Source of the DNA: an uncultured Eubacteriales bacterium
Lineage (GTDB): Bacteria; Bacillota; Clostridia; Oscillospirales; Oscillospiraceae
Assembly: GCA_900550705.1 (NCBI GenBank)
Contig: URTG01000073.1
Coordinates: forward strand, 1-8,487
Length of the DNA stretch: 8,487 bases
Direction: 5' to 3'
This document shows positions 5,251 through 8,487 of the stretch, in pieces (position 1 is the stretch's first letter; each line of letters opens with the position of its first letter). Below the pieces are notes generated by a model. That model was not told the origin of the DNA, ran no database searches, and saw only the letters and a list, made by a program, of their open reading frames with translations. A program made the translations under genes and the position numbers.

Positions 5251-6183
5251 ATGGCGGACTATATTTTGAACCTGCTGCCTGTGACGGAGGAGGAGAAGGC
5301 CCGCTTCGCGGCGCTGGCCCCCCAGGCGGAGCACATCTACACCGGTCGGCGGACGGTGACGGCGGAGCAGCTGGCCCGGGCCACGGTGATGTTCGGCTGG
5401 CCCCGGCCGGACAGTCTGAGGGACGCAAAGCAGCTCAAGTGGTTCCAGTCCATGTGGGCGGGGACGGATGAATACGCCGGCTGTCTGCCGGAGGGGGCGG
5501 TGCTCACCTCCTCCAGCGGCAGCAACAGCCGCAGCGTGGCGGAGCACGCCTTTGCCAGTCTGCTGGCCCTGTGCCGCCGTCTGCCCACCTATCGAGACAG
5601 CCAGCGGGCCCACCGCTGGGAGGACGAGGGGGCCATGAAGACCCTGCTGGGCAGCACCGTTCTGGTGGTGGGCGCGGGCCACATCGGCGGGGCCTTCGCC
5701 CAGATGTGCCAGGCCCTGGGCAGCACCACCATCGGCCTGAAGCGCACCGTCCGTGGCCCTCTCCCCGGCTTTGACCGGCTGGAGACCCTGGACCGGCTGG
5801 ACGACCTGCTGCCCCAGGCCGACGTGGTCTATCTCTCCCTGCCCCACACCGCCCAGACGGCGGGGCTGATGACCGAGACCCGCCTCCGGGCCATGAAGGA
5901 TGACGCCATTCTGGTCAACTCCGGCCGTGGCTCCGTCCTGGACCAGGCCGCCCTGGTCCGGGTCATGGGGGAGGGCAAGCTCTGGGGTGCCGCCCTGGAT
6001 GTCACCGACCCGGAGCCCCTCCCCGCCGACCACCCTCTGTGGGACGTCCCCAACCTCCTCCTCACCCCCCATGTGGCCGGGGGGATGCGGCTGGAGCTTA
6101 CTCGGAAACGGTGCGTGGAGATGGCGCTGGAGAATCTGGCCCGCTATCTGAAGGGGGAACCCCTGGAGAATATTGTGGACTAA
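5251..6183 (+). CDS. D-isomer-specific 2-hydroxyacid dehydrogenase
   Basis: Cytosolic NAD(P)-dependent oxidoreductase of 310 residues that interconverts a 2-oxoacid and its D-2-hydroxyacid. The start is ATG at 5251 with AGGAGG (5237-5242) 8 nt upstream. The substrate domain is split (1-about 100 and the C-terminus) around a Rossmann domain: GAGHIG (141-146) is the dinucleotide loop, and the catalytic residues are R226 (NSGRGSVLD), E255 (DPEP) and H274 (TPHVAG). SVAEHAFASLLAL (95-107) is the conserved hinge helix. After the second Rossmann strand the sequence reads GLKRTVRG (162-169) with no acidic residue to hold the NAD ribose, which suggests NADP(H) use. There is no ACT domain and the protein is too short for SerA, so serine synthesis is not indicated; glyoxylate/hydroxypyruvate-type reduction is a possibility only. 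No T-run terminator follows it. Confidence 0.95.
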   Translation: MADYILNLLPVTEEEKARFAALAPQAEHIYTGRRTVTAEQLARATVMFGWPRPDSLRDAKQLKWFQSMWAGTDEYAGCLPEGAVLTSSSGSNSRSVAEHAFASLLALCRRLPTYRDSQRAHRWEDEGAMKTLLGSTVLVVGAGHIGGAFAQMCQALGSTTIGLKRTVRGPLPGFDRLETLDRLDDLLPQADVVYLSLPHTAQTAGLMTETRLRAMKDDAILVNSGRGSVLDQAALVRVMGEGKLWGAALDVTDPEPLPADHPLWDVPNLLLTPHVAGGMRLELTRKRCVEMALENLARYLKGEPLENIVD

Positions 6184-6237
6184 AGCGCCCCCGGGCCGGG
6201 GAAGCGGCCCCAGAAAAAGGCAGCGGGAACCGCCGTT

Positions 6238-6303
6238 TGGACGGTTCAGCTTGTCGAAAAAGTGGCTTCGCCGCTTTTTCGACAGCCTGAATGAGTCCGT
6301 CCA
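6238..6303. repeat. Large imperfect palindrome downstream of the dehydrogenase
   Basis: Core stem 6252-6266 pairs with 6270-6284 (15 bp including one T-G wobble) around TTC. Outside a 2-nt internal loop, TTCAG (6245-6249) pairs with CTGAA (6287-6291). Beyond a 5-nt bulge, TGGACGG (6238-6244) pairs with CCGTCCA (6297-6303). No T-run follows, but the core contains an A5/T5 tract. A smaller hairpin, GGGCCG/CGGCCC (6193-6210), lies just before it. It may slow or end transcription of the dehydrogenase, or be a dispersed repeat. Confidence 0.75.
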
Positions 6304-6313
6304 GGATTTCCCC

Positions 6314-6342
6314 TTGCGCCGCCGGCCTTTTTCCGGTACACT
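6314..6342 (+). promoter_or_regulatory. Putative promoter for the CAP-domain gene
   Basis: TTGCGC (6314-6319) and TACACT (6337-6342) are 17 bp apart and 37 bp upstream of the start codon. The spacing is ideal, but the -35 box matches consensus at only three positions and the -10 at four. It starts just after the palindrome that separates this gene from the dehydrogenase. Confidence 0.5.
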
Positions 6343-6379
6343 AGAGACAGCTACCCCGAAAAAATAAGGAGGTTTCCCT

Positions 6380-7006
6380 ATGAAACGACGTATTTTCTCC
6401 CTGGGGCTGTCCCTGGCCCTGACCGCCGGGCTGATTGCCCCCGCCCGGGCCGCCCAGGCGGAGCCCGCCCGGCAGCTCCTCCCCGCCCTGGCCGCAGTGC
6501 TGGAGCTGGAACCCAGCGCCCCCCTCCGGGCGCAGACCGCCGCGGTGTCGTTCACCCTGGCCTCGGTCCTGTCCGGAGTGGAGCGCGCCCCGTCTCCGCC
6601 CCAGACGCCGGAGGTGCCGGACACGCTGGCCGCCTACCAGGGGGAAATTCTCCGCCTGGTCAACGCGGAGCGGACCAAGGCGGGTGTTGACCCCCTGACG
6701 CTGAACACCACCCTGTGCGCCGCCGCCCAGCTCCGCGCCCAGGAGCTGCCCACCCAGTTTGCCCACACCCGGCCCGACGGCACCCAGTGCTTCACCGCTC
6801 TGGACCAGGTGGGCCAGAACTACCGCACCGCCGGGGAAAACATCGCCGCCGGTCAGACCTCCCCCGCCCAGGTGATGTCCGACTGGATGAACTCCCCCGG
6901 CCACCGCCGCAATATCCTAGACGCCAGCTTCACCCAGCTGGGCGTGGGCTATGTGCAGACGGACAGCGGGTATGGGGAGTATTGGGTCCAGCTGTTTATC
7001 GGGTAA
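6380..7006 (+). CDS. Secreted CAP-domain (SCP/YkwD-like) protein
   Basis: Exported protein of 208 residues. ATG at 6380 has AAGGAGG (6366-6372) 7 nt upstream. Signal peptide: MKRR, a hydrophobic stretch to about residue 20 and a likely cut after ARA (24) or AQA (27). A low-complexity Ala/Pro-rich linker (about 28-80) with charged and proline runs follows, then the CAP domain (about 84-208): LVNAERTKAGVDPL (93-106), H129 in FAHTRPDG, E153 in AGENIAAG and H175 in WMNSPGHRRNIL, the cavity residues of the CAP fold. GVGY (188-191) and the end YWVQLFIG complete the sandwich. Bacterial YkwD-type CAP proteins are secreted and common in spore-formers; their biochemical activity is poorly established. 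No sortase signal, LysM or SH3 domain is attached, so it is probably freely released. The next gene converges on it. Confidence 0.95.
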   Translation: MKRRIFSLGLSLALTAGLIAPARAAQAEPARQLLPALAAVLELEPSAPLRAQTAAVSFTLASVLSGVERAPSPPQTPEVPDTLAAYQGEILRLVNAERTKAGVDPLTLNTTLCAAAQLRAQELPTQFAHTRPDGTQCFTALDQVGQNYRTAGENIAAGQTSPAQVMSDWMNSPGHRRNILDASFTQLGVGYVQTDSGYGEYWVQLFIG

Positions 7007-7014
7007 GTCCAGAC

Positions 7015-7051
7015 AAAAAAGGCCCTGTCTCATCGTTGGATGAGGCAGGGC
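7015..7051 (-). terminator. Intrinsic terminator for the convergent secreted-protein gene
   Basis: Read on the minus strand, a 13-bp stem (7051-7039 with 7034-7022, one wobble or mismatch pair) and a 4-nt loop is followed by C and six T residues (7020-7015). This is a good rho-independent terminator for transcripts from the gene ending at 7207, stopping them just before they become antisense to the CAP gene. In the plus direction no T-run follows, so it should not efficiently terminate the CAP transcript. Confidence 0.82.
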
Positions 7052-7124
7052 TCAGACGGTCGAAAAAGTCCTTCCGGCCAAAGGGTTCGGAGGGAGGGAT
7101 AGTTGGGGGTACGGCGGGTATCGC

Positions 7125-7150
7125 GGGCCGCTGGGGACAGCGGCCCCTAC
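7125..7150 (-). repeat. GTAGGGGC-headed hairpin repeat (copy 1)
   Basis: GGGCCGCTG (7125-7133) pairs perfectly with CAGCGGCCC (7138-7146) around GGGA, followed by CTAC. On the minus strand it reads GTAGGGG leading into the hairpin, the same head seen at 8327 and, in minus orientation, at 8397. The surrounding 7052-7206 gap otherwise contains no gene. Confidence 0.7.
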
Positions 7151-7206
7151 GGGTGGACCCCCGGGAATCATGTCCCCGTGATTACGCCGAATTCCGATTT
7201 TTTAGG

Positions 7207-8115
7207 TTAGAACGTTCTCTCCAGAGAGACCGTCAGGTCGGTCGCCTCCCGATTTGCGTTGTGGCTGACCACGTCGAATTTCAGGGTGTATTCCATGGCG
7301 CTGGCACCGGGGTCGATGTGGAACATCCGGGTGAGGGTCTGGCCGGGCTGGACGGGGACCACGGAGAAGCGCTCGTTCCGGGCGGCCAGGGGGCGCACCC
7401 GGTCCACGCGGGTGTAGCGGACGGAATCGCCGTTGTTGGTGACGGTGAATACCATGTACTGGTCCTTGGGCTGCACGCCGCCGGACTTATACAGGGCCTT
7501 GGTCTGCACGGCGGGGAAGCTGCCGTGGGCATACTGAATGTGTGCGTCATCCAGATAGACGGTGGGGGTCAGGGAGACCTCCTTGTCGTCGTCGGCGGTC
7601 AGGTGCACGGTCTTGGGGTCCACCTCGGTAAAGCCGCCCCGGGTCCGGCCGAAGTCGGGGGTGTCCGCCTGCTCGGGGTCCACATACTCGGGCTGGTCCT
7701 TGCCGTAGTAGATGGTGGTGTGGTCGTCCAGCTTCTCGGAATAAGAGGGGCCGTCCCGCTCCACGCCCGCGGTGATGACCACATCGTCCGCCCCGGCCTC
7801 CCCATACCCCGCGATGTTCACGGTGCTGTCCTTGCTGTTCCAGGTAATGTCCGCGTCCAGCAGGTCAGAGAACAGCCGCAGGGGCAGATAGTTGGTCAGC
7901 CCCCCGGCGGGGTCGGTATAGGTGATGGAGTTGGGGGTCTGCTGGCCGTTGGGCGCGGTGTAGGTCTGCTCCGCCGCGACCTTCAGGTCGTTGCCCACCC
8001 GAACGCCAATGCGGTCATACCCAAGCTGCCCATTCAGCGCCAGCGCCGGAATCACCGCCCCGCCAATCATCGTGGCCGTAAGCATTCCGGAGAGAAAAAC
8101 GGTTGTCTTTTTCAT
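7207..8115 (-). CDS. Secreted protein with copper-amine-oxidase-like N-terminal (stalk) domain
   Basis: Exported protein of 302 residues, no enzyme motif recognised. ATG at 8115 has AAAGGAAG (8129-8122) about 6 nt upstream. Signal peptide: MKKTT, a hydrophobic stretch 6-26 and likely cleavage after ALA (24-26). Residues about 33-102 resemble the 'copper amine oxidase N-terminal-like' domain common in secreted Clostridia proteins: LTNYLPLRLFSDLLDADITWNSKDSTVNI (73-101) has the usual LPLR...LL-A-x-x-x-W...TV-I pattern. That domain is a non-catalytic wall or surface module despite its name. The acidic middle (105-190) is unfamiliar. The last 85 residues look like a beta-sandwich (MVFTVTNNGDSVRYTRV; VQPGQTLTRMFHI; YTLKFDVVSHN) of unknown family. 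It has no LPxTG or transmembrane anchor. It converges with the CAP gene, and an intrinsic terminator lies past its end. Confidence 0.85.
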   Translation of the reverse strand: MKKTTVFLSGMLTATMIGGAVIPALALNGQLGYDRIGVRVGNDLKVAAEQTYTAPNGQQTPNSITYTDPAGGLTNYLPLRLFSDLLDADITWNSKDSTVNIAGYGEAGADDVVITAGVERDGPSYSEKLDDHTTIYYGKDQPEYVDPEQADTPDFGRTRGGFTEVDPKTVHLTADDDKEVSLTPTVYLDDAHIQYAHGSFPAVQTKALYKSGGVQPKDQYMVFTVTNNGDSVRYTRVDRVRPLAARNERFSVVPVQPGQTLTRMFHIDPGASAMEYTLKFDVVSHNANREATDLTVSLERTF

Positions 8116-8171
8116 GGTAAACTTCCTTTCTTTTCATGGTGTGTCGTGTTTGGTGAAATGGGGAGGCCCTG

Positions 8172-8307
8172 GCCTTCCACCCATCGGGGCCGATTCCCCC
8201 TGTCAGGGGGAAATGTCGCGCAGCGACAAAAGGGGTAGGGAGAAGGTGGCCCGCTCCGCGGGCCGGATGAGGGGGACCAAAGGGCTGCAAACCCTTGCGC
8301 CAGAAGG
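8172..8307 (+). repeat. Multi-hairpin intergenic repeat, copy A
   Basis: Parts in order: GCCTTCCACCC head; TTCCCCC-TGTCA-GGGGGAA hairpin (8194-8212); TGTCGC-GCA-GCGACA hairpin (8214-8228); linker AAAAGGGGTAGGGAGAAGGT; GGCCCGC-TCC-GCGGGCC hairpin (8248-8264); GGATGAGGG (8265-8273); AAGGG/CCCTT arms. It matches copy B (2802-2665) throughout except in the third hairpin, whose bases differ while pairing is kept. It lies upstream of the secreted-protein gene and carries no gene itself. Confidence 0.88.
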
Positions 8308-8326
8308 ATTTCCCGCAGGGCTGACC

Positions 8327-8397
8327 GTAGGGGCGGATACCATCCGCCCGCCGTTGGCCGGGTGGTTATCGTGCGGGCGGCTGATAGCCGCCCCTAC
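8327..8397. repeat. Inverted pair of GTAGGGGC-headed hairpins (copies 2 and 3)
   Basis: The left unit GTAGGGGCGGAT-ACC-ATCCGCCC spans 8327-8349 (8-bp stem). The right unit, in the opposite orientation, is GGGCGGCT-GAT-AGCCGCCC (8375-8393) followed by CTAC (to 8397). The outer ends GTAGGGGCGG (8327-8336) and CCGCCCCTAC (8388-8397) are a perfect 10-bp inverted repeat, so the 71-bp block looks like a small two-headed palindromic element comparable in layout to bacterial REP pairs. Confidence 0.78.
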
Positions 8398-8420
8398 AAG
8401 AGACCACGGGACTGGTCGTA

Positions 8421-8487
8421 GGGGCCGATTCCCCCTGTCAGGGGGAAATGTCGCGCAGCGACAAAAGGGGTAGGGATCGATGTCCCC
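8421..8487 (+). repeat. Multi-hairpin intergenic repeat, third copy (cut by window edge)
   Basis: 8421-8476 is identical over 56 bp to 8186-8241 (235 bp earlier). It carries the first two hairpins and the linker, then diverges to TCGATGTCCCC at the window end. It is preceded by GTA (8418-8420), so it also begins with the GTAGGGGC head of the small hairpin repeats. Confidence 0.85.

Noticed and set aside
5122..6624. 500-codon open frame on the minus strand opposite the hydroxyacid dehydrogenase
   Set aside because: It is antisense to a clearly conserved gene with catalytic motifs, runs through the divergent promoters and palindrome, and its translation is low-complexity Gly/His/Gln/Pro typical of high-GC shadow frames.
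7170..7195. GTGATTACGCCGAATTC resembles the cloning-vector lacZ polylinker region
   Set aside because: Only about 10 bases (TGATTACGCC) agree, with no further vector sequence either side; chance similarity is more likely than contamination.
6715..8238. 507-codon open frame on the plus strand across the CAP and secreted-protein genes
   Set aside because: It starts inside the CAP gene in another frame, then runs antisense to the 8115-7207 gene, crosses its terminator and ends in repeats; no domain is recognisable.
8015..8290. Minus-strand frame with MKRKEVYHEKDN upstream of the secreted-protein gene
   Set aside because: It overlaps the ribosome binding site and signal peptide of the real gene in another frame and begins in repeat sequence.

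Overview
The window is high-GC DNA (by eye well above 60% in genes) with strong Bacillota-type ribosome binding sites (AGGAGG/AAAGGAGG, 6-8 nt from the start) and sigma-A-type promoters. A PdaB-like deacetylase, a C_GCAxxG_C_C redox protein, YkwD-type CAP and copper-amine-oxidase-like secreted proteins, and intergenic spaces packed with small hairpin repeats fit a spore-forming, anaerobic, GC-rich Clostridia member, most likely Oscillospiraceae (Flavonifractor/Lawsonibacter-like). That assignment is an inference from style and gene families, not a database result.

Layout. Left block, all on the minus strand and read right to left: recG (5084-2982), a GNAT acetyltransferase (2623-2171), a C_GCAxxG_C_C family protein (2094-1705), sfsA (1664-963) and a PdaB-like polysaccharide deacetylase (from 631, running off the left edge). 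These are housekeeping or accessory single genes rather than a tight operon: repeat-filled gaps of about 330-360 bp separate recG from the GNAT gene and sfsA from the deacetylase. Right block: a D-2-hydroxyacid dehydrogenase (5251-6183) diverges from recG, with two back-to-back consensus-like promoters in a 166-bp gap. A secreted CAP-domain protein (6380-7006) follows on the same strand with its own putative promoter. A secreted protein with a copper-amine-oxidase-like N-terminal domain (8115-7207) converges on it, with an intrinsic terminator between the two.

The gaps hold the less ordinary material: a 139-bp MITE-like element with 16-bp terminal inverted repeats (723-861); a 20-bp-stem hairpin with a 3-nt loop (675-717); a multi-hairpin repeat of about 136 bp present in two full copies (2665-2802 and 8172-8307) plus a third cut by the right edge, in which one stem has changed sequence but kept its pairing; a 53-bp tandem duplication (2768-2873); a composite heptad-plus-47-nt module after the ends of both sfsA and recG; and small GTAGGGGC-headed hairpins. 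I see no phage, CRISPR, toxin-antitoxin or defence system. The candidate for something undescribed is this network of intergenic structured repeats, particularly the rule that GGATGAGGG directly follows, or lies within two bases of, the 3' side of a hairpin or inverted repeat whose sequence differs each time.
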